From: Atopobiaceae bacterium
Lineage (GTDB): Bacteria; Actinomycetota; Coriobacteriia; Coriobacteriales; Atopobiaceae
Length of the DNA stretch: 16,808 nt
Assembly (NCBI GenBank): GCA_017460265.1
Contig: JAFUBJ010000142.1
Coordinates: 1-16,808, forward strand
Reading direction: 5' to 3'
Below, one piece after another: positions 7,383-14,452 of this stretch. Positions within the stretch are counted from its first letter, which is position 1. Each line of letters opens with the position of its first letter. Below the pieces are notes generated by a model. That model was given only the letters and a program-made list of their open reading frames with translations. It was not told the DNA's origin and searched no databases. The translations under genes were made by a program, and so were the position numbers.

Positions 7383-9233
7383 CTATCGCGTTGTGCGGTG
7401 ATCTTGCAGATTGCGAAGATAGCCTTGGAACTCCTTCGAGCAGTCAGGGCTTGAGCTCTGGTAGTCCTTATGCTGAAGAATGGTACAGGGATATCCATAG
7501 TACGCATCAATGTAGGCGATGAGGGAGTCAAGCGCATCGAGCTGTGCCTTTGGATAGTCACTACCATCGATGACATGTTCAATCTCAATGCCGATGGAGC
7601 ACTGGTTCATGGCGCTTCCGTTGTTGCAGTACTTCACCACGCCGTATTTGCTGTCCAATGCGGCGTAGGTCGGCGAACCCGCGTGGTAGCCAATCTGGTT
7701 CATGTCTATGTACTGCCTGATGGAGCCATCCTGCTTGATCATGAACTGCACACTCACGCCGCCGCGACTGCGCCAGAGGCCCTGCCAGTAGTCGAAGTCG
7801 CGAATCTCGGTGGTGTCGTGCAAAACAATGCATCGCTGGTAAAGCGGAGACTTATATCCATGCTCCAGGTCACGCACACGCTTTACGGTCAATCCAGCAG
7901 GCTTTGGAACGCTCGCGTCGACCGCGGCCCCGCGATATGCGCGTCCAGCATTGCTCGGTGCAGCTCCGCCCTTTGCAACCAGCTGCACCTGAAGCGCCTC
8001 GACGCGCAAGCCAAGTCCGATCGTTCCCGAGGAAGCACCGTTCTTGGCCCATGTCATCCAGCCGATTCCCTGTACATGAGCTCGATAGTAGATGTCGTAC
8101 TTCGATGCAACGTCGCTGGCGAGCTTAATCTTTACGGCCTCGACCTGTTTTGAGCGCCCTACCGTTCCGGCAAGCTCTCCATCTACCTTCCAGTCCTGCC
8201 AGCCAATATCCTGCACGTGTGCCTGATATTGGATGCTCCCGGAGATACCGGAATCGTCCAGCGAAAGACGTATGGCCTCCATACGAAGCGCCCTGCCCGT
8301 GGTACCGCAGGTCTGACCATTGCCTACCGAAGCCTGCCACCCGATGTTCTGGACGTGAGCCGACACCTTGAGGCCCAAGTCGCCAAAATAGGCATAGGAC
8401 ACATCGGAGGATCCGATGCCAGAAGGGGTCTCTCCCTTTGGGGCAAGCCGAATCTGCAGGGACTCCATGCGCAGAGAATGCCCGGAGCTGCCCGCATACT
8501 CGCCGTTTTTTGCCCAAGCCATCCAGCCGACGTTTTGTACATGCACGCGATACCACACGTCATACTGGTCTGCCACCGCTCCATAGAGACGAAGCTGGAA
8601 GGCCTCCACACGAAGCGAGCGGCCTTGGGTGCCTCCCATTGCACCGTCTTTGGACCATCCTTGCCAGCCAATGTTTTGCACGTGCATGCGGTATTCGATG
8701 CCCCCAGAAGGGATATCTGTACCCACGAGCTTAATGCGGATGCCCTCAACACGAAGAGATCTTCCCGTCGTGCCTGCAAGGGCGCCGTCGCGCACATATG
8801 ACTGCCAACCGACGTTTTGGACATGAGCCTGATAGGTTACCGAAGGCTTCGTCGCTTGGGGAGTCAGCTCCACCTCTTCCGATTCCGAAGGCTCGCTTGC
8901 CCCGACTTCGCTGACTTCGGCTGCTGCAGGCCCTACCTCAGAGGGATTCTCTCCTACCGGCTCGTCGTCTGCCGCGCCTTCATCATCGCCCTTTTCAACC
9001 GCAGCATCATTTGAAGAGGGCTCCTCTTCTAGCTCGCCAAGCTCTCCCTCTTCTGGCAGCTCTCCATCGAGCACTTCGCCATCGTCGGCCAAGGTGTTGC
9101 CCTGTGATTGCTCAAGAGCCGCTTCGGAATAACCAGATCCCTCGTCTAGGACCTCTTCCGCATGCGCTGGAACTGCAAGCATGCAAGAGACTATCAAGAC
9201 TGCGGCAAAAAGCGCCACTGCAACCCTACGCAT
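7383..9233 (-). CDS. Secreted ChW-repeat N-acetylmuramoyl-L-alanine amidase (Amidase_2 type)
   Basis: Predicted exported peptidoglycan amidase, 616 aa. Residues 1-25 are a signal peptide (MRRVAVALF..., cleavage near AHA). Residues about 26-128 are a strongly acidic spacer. Residues 131-271 and 287-426 hold two ChW triads. Residues about 450-616 are an Amidase_2/PGRP-like domain that would cut between N-acetylmuramic acid and L-alanine. Candidate zinc ligands are H472 (IVLHDTT), H588 and C598 (QHKDYQSSSPDC), with supporting QDGSIRQYID, NQIGYHAG and SIGIEIEH segments. The enzyme is C-terminal to the repeats, opposite to the C39-like protein. I chose ATG 9233 because AAGGAGG lies 5 nt upstream; an in-frame ATG at 9296 would overlap the previous gene and put residues before the signal peptide. 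The upstream CHAP gene stops 29 nt away, so the pair is probably co-transcribed. Confidence 0.93.
   Translation of the reverse strand: MRRVAVALFAAVLIVSCMLAVPAHAEEVLDEGSGYSEAALEQSQGNTLADDGEVLDGELPEEGELGELEEEPSSNDAAVEKGDDEGAADDEPVGENPSEVGPAAAEVSEVGASEPSESEEVELTPQATKPSVTYQAHVQNVGWQSYVRDGALAGTTGRSLRVEGIRIKLVGTDIPSGGIEYRMHVQNIGWQGWSKDGAMGGTQGRSLRVEAFQLRLYGAVADQYDVWYRVHVQNVGWMAWAKNGEYAGSSGHSLRMESLQIRLAPKGETPSGIGSSDVSYAYFGDLGLKVSAHVQNIGWQASVGNGQTCGTTGRALRMEAIRLSLDDSGISGSIQYQAHVQDIGWQDWKVDGELAGTVGRSKQVEAVKIKLASDVASKYDIYYRAHVQGIGWMTWAKNGASSGTIGLGLRVEALQVQLVAKGGAAPSNAGRAYRGAAVDASVPKPAGLTVKRVRDLEHGYKSPLYQRCIVLHDTTEIRDFDYWQGLWRSRGGVSVQFMIKQDGSIRQYIDMNQIGYHAGSPTYAALDSKYGVVKYCNNGSAMNQCSIGIEIEHVIDGSDYPKAQLDALDSLIAYIDAYYGYPCTILQHKDYQSSSPDCSKEFQGYLRNLQDHRTTR
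7956..8375 (-). repeat. ChW triad 2 of the amidase
   Basis: Encodes three ChW repeats (residues about 287-426): HVQNIGWQASVGNG, HVQDIGWQDWKVDG and HVQGIGWMTWAKNG. It is closed by AKGGAAP before the amidase domain. Confidence 0.86.
8421..8843 (-). repeat. ChW triad 1 of the amidase
   Basis: Encodes three ChW repeats (residues about 131-271): HVQNVGWQSYVRDG, HVQNIGWQGWSKDG and HVQNVGWMAWAKNG, closed by PKGETPSG. An insert of about 15 residues (DVSYAYFGDLG region) separates it from triad 2. Confidence 0.86.
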
Positions 9234-9238
9234 GAGAA

Positions 9239-9245
9239 CCTCCTT
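9239..9245 (-). promoter_or_regulatory. Strong ribosome-binding site of the amidase gene
   Basis: The minus strand reads AAGGAGG with a 5-nt spacer to ATG 9233. It decides the start in favour of a protein beginning with a clean signal peptide and removes the apparent overlap with the preceding gene. Confidence 0.8.
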
Positions 9246-9262
9246 GAGCAAAGCGCCTGAAT

Positions 9263-11494
9263 CTATCCCAGCTTGACGTTGCCCAGCCATCCCCATTTGA
9301 CGGGAACGACCTGCCCATAGTAGTTAATCCACTCATTAAGGCGCATCTTGCGGATGTAGCCCACGTTGTCCATGACCCAACCATCGCCCACGTAGACGGC
9401 AACGTGCCCGTAGAGACTGCCCGCATACGTCCTGTTATGCGTGCTGACGGCAACTATCATTCCCACCTTGAGGTCGGAGCGGTTGGATGACTTGCAGTAT
9501 GCGTAATACTGATCGCAGGCATTCATGCCGTAATATCTGCCAACTCCGCCTGCCTCGCCAACCTGGCTGATCCAATGCGCACAAAGGCCCGACCCTGGGG
9601 AAGGCACCCGTCCGGCCGCGGAGACGACCTTCTTTTGCCGGGCGTTCGCGTCGCTCAGGAGCTGGCCGACATTCTTTGAGCCTTTATCGACATACGGAGT
9701 CGACGTGTCTCCCTGCGAGGCCCCCTTTGGCAGAACCTTGACCTGAATCCCCCTGATGGGGCTGCTGTAGTCGGCGGTGCCCGCGTTCGAGCCGTTGCGA
9801 GCCCAGCTCAGCCAGCCAAAGCCGTCGACGTAGGTGCGGTAGTACACGTCGTAGTACGTGGCGAGGGCTCCCGTAAGCTCAAAGCGAACCGCCTCGATGC
9901 CCTTGTCCTTTGTCGTCGTCCTGCCCTTTGGCGTCATGTCGCTGCCCACAGAGACGCCGTCAGCGGCGGCGCGTTGCCAGCCAGTTCCAGACACGGATGC
10001 GCTGTAGGTGAGGCCACCCGACAGCCCGGCATCCTCGGGGATGATCACGTTTGCCTTGAGCTGCTCGATCGCGAGGGAACCACCGCCGTTTCCTGCGGTT
10101 GCCCCATTTGTTTTGCGCGCCTGCCAGTCCTGACCCTCGACATCGACGGAATAGACGACGTCAATGCTGCCCAGGTGACTGACACCGCCCGTACTTGGGG
10201 CCGAGGGGTCTCCCTTGCGGACCACCTTGACCTGCATGGCCTCGATGCGCCTGCTCATGCCCGTCGTGCCGGCAATGCCGCCGTTCTTGGTCCAGCCAAG
10301 CCAGCCATAGTTCTCCACGTGGGCGCGATAATACACGTCATAGAGCTGGGCCATCTCGCCCGTCAGGCGGAACTTAACGGCCTCGACGCGCAGGGAGCGT
10401 CCGGTCGTGCCCGCGACCTTGCCGTTGGAGACCTCTCCCTGCCAGCCGATGTTTTGCACGTGGGCCTGATAGGCAATGCCTCCCGAGACCTCATTGCCGC
10501 TCAGCGTGGCCTTGAACGCCTCCATACGAAGGCCGCGACCCGTCGTGCCTGCAGTATCTCCAAAGCGCTTGCCCTCCTGCCATCCAACGTTTTGGCAGTG
10601 AGTCGAGATGATGGCGGTCGTGCCGTCGATGAACGCCTCGCTGCGGACCGAGCCGTTTGCAGAGGGGGCGGCGTCACCTTTCTTGCGCAGGACGACCTGA
10701 ATGGCCTCGACGCGCAGAGAGCGCCCGCTGCTGCCTGCCGACTCGCCGTTTTTTGCCCAGGAAAGCCAGCCATAGTTCTGCACGTGGGCGCGGTAATAGA
10801 TGTCATACTGTTCGGCAGCCTCACCATAGAGCTCGAGCTTGACTGCCTCGACGCGCAGAGAGCGCCCCGTCGTTCCAGTCTGGGCGCCGTCCTTTACCCA
10901 GTCCTGCCAGCCGATGTTTTGGACGTGGGAACGATATCGTATGCCATCGACTCGCTTGCCCTTTGCGTCTAGGAGCTCGAACGTCATGCCCTCAACACGT
11001 AGCGACTTGCCTGACGTACCGGCTGTCTTGCCGTCCTTTACCGCTTTCTGCCAACCAACATTCTGTACATGTGCCTTATAGGACACCGAGGAAACCTGCG
11101 GCTTATTGGCCTGATCCTCTTTCTTATCATCAGCCTTCTCTTCCGACTGCTCCTCAAGCGTTGCCTCGGCGTCGGATACCTGCAACTCTGCCTCATCCTC
11201 GCCCGTTACGGCTTCGCCGTCTTGCTCGGGAAGCTGCTCTTCTTGGACTTCGGGTTCTTCGGTCTGGGAGGCATCGCTTTCGTCGGCTGTCTGATCTGTG
11301 GGGAGAGGCTCTTCCGAGGGCTCGACCTCTTCGGAAGCTACAGGATCCAAATCCTCAACAACCAACGCCTCTTCGTTTGGCAGCTCCTCTGGCATCGCCT
11401 CGTCTGCTACCGCCGAAACGGGACAGACGAGGGAAAGGACCATGCTGAAGGTGACGATCGCAGAGAGAAGGGTAGTTTTGATGCGTTTTGGCAT
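9263..11494 (-). CDS. Secreted ChW-repeat protein with C-terminal CHAP/NlpC-like domain
   Basis: Predicted exported protein of 743 aa. Residues 1-30 are a signal peptide (MPKRIKTTLL..., cleavage near AVA). Residues about 31-130 are a Glu/Asp-rich spacer. Three ChW triads follow: 136-277, 286-433, and a degenerate one at 442-592 that has lost many HVQN and GTxGRSLR residues but keeps most Trp positions. Residues about 605-743 resemble a CHAP/NlpC-P60-type cysteine amidase or endopeptidase, with probable catalytic C638 (SGLCAHWISQ) and H697 (YGHVAVYVGDGWVMDN). Such domains usually cleave peptidoglycan peptides or the amide to muramic acid. AAGGAG lies 7 nt upstream of ATG 11494. The amidase gene follows after only 29 nt, suggesting joint expression of two complementary wall hydrolases. 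CHAP versus NlpC/P60 cannot be settled by eye. Confidence 0.9.
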   Translation of the reverse strand: MPKRIKTTLLSAIVTFSMVLSLVCPVSAVADEAMPEELPNEEALVVEDLDPVASEEVEPSEEPLPTDQTADESDASQTEEPEVQEEQLPEQDGEAVTGEDEAELQVSDAEATLEEQSEEKADDKKEDQANKPQVSSVSYKAHVQNVGWQKAVKDGKTAGTSGKSLRVEGMTFELLDAKGKRVDGIRYRSHVQNIGWQDWVKDGAQTGTTGRSLRVEAVKLELYGEAAEQYDIYYRAHVQNYGWLSWAKNGESAGSSGRSLRVEAIQVVLRKKGDAAPSANGSVRSEAFIDGTTAIISTHCQNVGWQEGKRFGDTAGTTGRGLRMEAFKATLSGNEVSGGIAYQAHVQNIGWQGEVSNGKVAGTTGRSLRVEAVKFRLTGEMAQLYDVYYRAHVENYGWLGWTKNGGIAGTTGMSRRIEAMQVKVVRKGDPSAPSTGGVSHLGSIDVVYSVDVEGQDWQARKTNGATAGNGGGSLAIEQLKANVIIPEDAGLSGGLTYSASVSGTGWQRAAADGVSVGSDMTPKGRTTTKDKGIEAVRFELTGALATYYDVYYRTYVDGFGWLSWARNGSNAGTADYSSPIRGIQVKVLPKGASQGDTSTPYVDKGSKNVGQLLSDANARQKKVVSAAGRVPSPGSGLCAHWISQVGEAGGVGRYYGMNACDQYYAYCKSSNRSDLKVGMIVAVSTHNRTYAGSLYGHVAVYVGDGWVMDNVGYIRKMRLNEWINYYGQVVPVKWGWLGNVKLG
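9719..10171 (-). repeat. Degenerate third ChW triad of the CHAP-like protein
   Basis: Residues about 442-592 keep the triad order but diverge strongly. DVEGQDWQARKTNG and VSGTGWQRAAADG replace the first two HVQNxGWQ repeats. The third, YVDGFGWLSWARNG preceded by YDVYYR, remains recognisable, and LPKG follows it. Confidence 0.75.
10196..10639 (-). repeat. ChW triad 2 of the CHAP-like protein
   Basis: Encodes HCQNVGWQEGKRFG, HVQNIGWQGEVSNG and HVENYGWLGWTKNG (residues about 286-433), closed by RKGDPSAP. Confidence 0.86.
10664..11089 (-). repeat. ChW triad 1 of the CHAP-like protein
   Basis: Encodes HVQNVGWQKAVKDG, HVQNIGWQDWVKDG and HVQNYGWLSWAKNG (residues about 136-277), closed by KKGDAAPS. 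Confidence 0.87.
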
Positions 11495-11607
11495 GTGGCG
11501 CTCCTTATTTCGCGTGCCCTACCAGTGTAGCGGGGATGCAAAGAAATGGCTGGTTAAATGTCATCTCTTCGCCCTCTTTACGATAGGCACATGCGCCACA
11601 GAACCCG

Positions 11608-14262
11608 CTAACGCTGACGGAAGGGCTGGGTTGTGTTCTGCTTGATGCCCATGTACGTTCCCGCAGGCGCCGGACGGCCCTTTGACACCAGCACGATCTG
11701 GATGCCCTCCAGCCGGTACGAAAAGCCGGCGCTTCCCGCCTGCCCGCCATTCTTTGCCCAACCCATCCAGCCGATGTTCTGGCAATGCACGCGGTAGTAC
11801 ACGTCGTAACGCTTAGACATCTCGCCCGTCAGGCGAATCTGGATCCCCTCAAGACGCAGACTCCTGCCAGACGTGCCGCTCATTGCGCCGTTCTTCACGT
11901 AGTTCTGCCAGCCGATGTTCTGGACATGGGTGCGATACTCGATGCCTCCGGATACGGGCATGTTCGAAAGGTTGATGTTAATGCCCTCCAGACGGAGACT
12001 TCTTCCGCTCGTCCCAGACATCGCGCCGTCCTTCACATATCCCTGCCAACCCACGTTCTGGACATGGGTGCGATACGAGACAGACGGTGACAGGATCTTG
12101 AACGTCACGGTCTTTGAGCCGCCGTACACACCGGTACCCGTGATGACCACGGTCGCCGTGCCTGCTCTCACGTTGTTCTTGTACGAAAGCGTATAGTCCG
12201 TACCCGCCTTGAGGGTCGCTCCCCCGAGCTTCACCACTGGCTTGGGTGTCACCGCCGCGCCCGTATAAGCCTGGTTCGCAATGGTTGCCACCGTCGCGTT
12301 AGCCAGGCTCTTTTGGATAATCCTGAACGTGACGGTTCGCGATCCCGTGTAGTTGCCCTTGCCCGCGATGGTCACCAGAGCGCTGCCGGGACCAACATTG
12401 TCCTTGTAGGTAATCGTGTAGTCAGTATTGCGGGTTAGGATTGTGGAGCCCACCTTGACCGTGGGTGCGGGCGTCAGCGCAGAGCCCATATAGGACTGGT
12501 CCGCAATCGCCGAAACCGTTGCGCCATCAAGAGACCTTGCCGCGATGACAAACGTTCCGCTCGCCGTACCCTCGTAGTCGCCCTTGCCCGTCACGCTTAC
12601 CGTCGCGGTCCCCACGTTGACGTTGTTCTTCCAGGCACTGATGACGTAGTCCGTGCCGGACTTGAGCGTCGTGCCGTCAAGCTTCACGGTCACAGACGGC
12701 GTATGGGCGCTGCCGGTATAGGTCTGCTTTGACGCCGTGACTGTCGCACTCGCGATGCTCTTCTTTGGCTGCGGCACGTCCTCATGGCTGGAATCCTCGC
12801 CACCGCCTTCCTGGCCGCCGCCTTCGCTTCCGCCTCCGTCCCTGCCCGTGTCGTACTTTGTGGCGCTGAGCGTCAGCTCGGCAGTGGTGTAGAACCCGCT
12901 GGAGTCGCTGTCGTAGGCATACTTGATCGTTCCCCCATTGGGTCTGAACGTATATCCGACCGCCACGCTTCCCGACACGTATGGTGCAATAAACAGCAGG
13001 TTGCTGGCTCCAATGGTGCCCGTATCGCAGTTGGTGAGGTCCACAAGGTAGTTCTTGCCATCGGGCATTCTCACGACATTCCACATGTGGCTTCCGGCGC
13101 CCGTACCCCCGGTCATGGTTCCCGTGACCAGACGGCACTCGACACCGTCAATCCCCGCGAGGTCGCACAGGTACTTGAATGCCTTGGCGTAACCCTCGCA
13201 CACCACGTTGGTCGAGCTGTCACCGTCAAAGACGTTGATCAGCTGCCAGGGGTCCTTGGAGGTAGCATTTCCCCGTGCGGCAGCATAGTCATATGAGACC
13301 AACGCACAAATCCGTGCACGGAAATACTCGAGCCGATCGTATGCGGACATGCTCGCGCTATCTGCCACGATCTGCTTTGCGGTTGCCACGGCCTTCTCTA
13401 CGCGCGATCCCGTCGAGGGATTCATCTGGTAGGTGCCCGTGGCATATCCCTTGGCGACGGCAAACTGCACGGTCATGTCACCGCGAAGGTGGAGTGACCA
13501 CTGACCGCCCTTGTAGCTCGCACCAAAGTCGCTCGCGCCGTAGAGCACACCCGCGGACTTGTCAAACCAGTACAGGTCATACGGGCAGTCCATCGCAAGC
13601 GCAAGGAGAATGGAGTCGAAGTCAGGAAAGATATGGTCGTAAAGCGCGTCGATGGCCTCGTCAGAGATGCCCGTACCATCGGCGGTCAAGATGGACGAGA
13701 TACCCAGATCCGCTGCGGTCCACGACGCCTTGTCAGAGCCTACAATCACGCTGGCAGGCACGTCAAACACCGTAGACGTGCGCTTTCCTGACGCGACTTC
13801 GGAAATGTAGCCCCTCAGAAGATCGTAGACGTCGGCATCAGTCCCACTGGGACGCGATTGGGCGGTGAGGACCAGCCCGTTCGAGGGAATCTCGTCGTTC
13901 ATGCGCTGCTCAACATAGCCGTCAAGCAGATCGTCTCCGGAATCGTCAGCAAACGTGATGCTGCGAAGCGGGGCGCTTCCAAAGAGTTCGGTCGCCTCTT
14001 CAGCCTGTGCTGCCATCTCGATGGCCTCCGCATCGGCATCCGCGGACTCGGCCGGCCCCTCCAACACCTGCTCCTCCTCTGGGGCAGACGTCTCCTCCGT
14101 GATCGGCCCCTCCTCTGAAGCAGATGCGACTTCGGCAACGGATGCCTCTTCGGCAACCACCTCGCTGACGTCAGCGAATGCTGTGACAGGAGAAATCGGA
14201 ACCAGCCCAAGAACGAGCGAAACAGAGAGAATGGCGGCGAGGACGCTTCGGGAGATGCGCAT
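11608..14262 (-). CDS. Secreted transglutaminase-like protein with Ig-like and ChW repeats
   Basis: Predicted exported protein of 884 aa, first of the ChW genes. Residues 1-30 are a signal peptide (MRISRSVLAA..., cleavage near AFA) and about 31-95 an acidic spacer. Residues about 100-290 are a region I do not recognise. Residues about 300-430 form a transglutaminase-like (papain-fold) core with C355 (NVVCEGYAKAF), H392 (SHMWNVV) and D408 (YLVDLTNCD) as the triad. A Gly/Glu linker follows (474-496), then three beta-rich repeats of about 75 residues (501-724) and one ChW triad (727-863). The enzyme could cross-link, hydrolyse or transfer on peptide amides; a triad alone does not say which. ATG 14262 has GGAGG 5 nt upstream; an upstream ATG at 14286 is less likely. 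tsaE precedes it by 190 nt. Confidence 0.9.
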   Translation of the reverse strand: MRISRSVLAAILSVSLVLGLVPISPVTAFADVSEVVAEEASVAEVASASEEGPITEETSAPEEEQVLEGPAESADADAEAIEMAAQAEEATELFGSAPLRSITFADDSGDDLLDGYVEQRMNDEIPSNGLVLTAQSRPSGTDADVYDLLRGYISEVASGKRTSTVFDVPASVIVGSDKASWTAADLGISSILTADGTGISDEAIDALYDHIFPDFDSILLALAMDCPYDLYWFDKSAGVLYGASDFGASYKGGQWSLHLRGDMTVQFAVAKGYATGTYQMNPSTGSRVEKAVATAKQIVADSASMSAYDRLEYFRARICALVSYDYAAARGNATSKDPWQLINVFDGDSSTNVVCEGYAKAFKYLCDLAGIDGVECRLVTGTMTGGTGAGSHMWNVVRMPDGKNYLVDLTNCDTGTIGASNLLFIAPYVSGSVAVGYTFRPNGGTIKYAYDSDSSGFYTTAELTLSATKYDTGRDGGGSEGGGQEGGGEDSSHEDVPQPKKSIASATVTASKQTYTGSAHTPSVTVKLDGTTLKSGTDYVISAWKNNVNVGTATVSVTGKGDYEGTASGTFVIAARSLDGATVSAIADQSYMGSALTPAPTVKVGSTILTRNTDYTITYKDNVGPGSALVTIAGKGNYTGSRTVTFRIIQKSLANATVATIANQAYTGAAVTPKPVVKLGGATLKAGTDYTLSYKNNVRAGTATVVITGTGVYGGSKTVTFKILSPSVSYRTHVQNVGWQGYVKDGAMSGTSGRSLRLEGININLSNMPVSGGIEYRTHVQNIGWQNYVKNGAMSGTSGRSLRLEGIQIRLTGEMSKRYDVYYRVHCQNIGWMGWAKNGGQAGSAGFSYRLEGIQIVLVSKGRPAPAGTYMGIKQNTTQPFRQR
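11674..12084 (-). repeat. ChW triad of the transglutaminase-like protein
   Basis: Encodes HVQNVGWQGYVKDG, HVQNIGWQNYVKNG and HCQNIGWMGWAKNG (residues about 727-863), closed by SKGRPAPAG. The first two repeats carry the same MSGTSGRSLRLEGI stretch. Confidence 0.9.
12091..12762 (-). repeat. Three tandem Ig-like/MBG-like repeats of about 75 residues
   Basis: Within the transglutaminase-like protein, residues 501-576, 577-650 and 651-724 share the pattern YTGxAxTPxxxVKxGxxxLxxGTDYxxxYKNNVxxGxAxVxITGxGxYxGxxxVTFxI. Such beta-sandwich repeats are common spacers in Gram-positive surface proteins. Here they hold the enzyme away from the ChW module. Confidence 0.85.
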
Positions 14263-14403
14263 GCTAACCTCCAGCGGGAATTGCATTTCACATGAGCATT
14301 TTGTTAGTGTAACGCAAGCGACCTGTGCGCATACAGCTCAGTACGTCATAAGACCATCATAAGAACCTGTTCTCGCGTCGCCTGAATTGCTCCTTGACCG
14401 CGC

Positions 14404-14437
14404 AATGGGTCATTTGCCCGGCCCGAATCGACCCATT
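14404..14437. repeat. Inverted repeat just downstream of tsaE
   Basis: The arms AATGGGTC (14404-14411) and GACCCATT (14430-14437) pair perfectly over 8 bp, starting 16 nt after the tsaE stop. There is no clear T-run on the minus strand. It may form a hairpin ending or damping the alr-udg-tsaE transcript before the ChW genes. The rest of the 190-nt gap shows only a possible TACACT -10 hexamer at 14306-14311. Confidence 0.45.
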
Positions 14438-14452
14438 CGGCGTGAGGGAGGC

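Noticed and set aside
9234..9296. Overlap of the amidase gene with the CHAP-like gene from an upstream ATG at 9296
   Set aside because: ATG 9233 has an excellent AAGGAGG site and gives a clean signal peptide at the N-terminus.
5477..11089. Regular repeats resembling a CRISPR or tandem DNA array
   Set aside because: The periodicity is at protein level (ChW repeats of about 45 residues) inside long open frames. Copies differ in sequence and there are no short identical repeats with unique spacers.
5441..14262. Sortase-anchored surface proteins
   Set aside because: None of the four ChW proteins has an LPXTG-like motif, a C-terminal hydrophobic segment or a basic tail.
5289..14452. Mobile element carrying the ChW genes
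   Set aside because: No transposase, integrase, terminal inverted repeats or tRNA attachment site could be seen at the borders.
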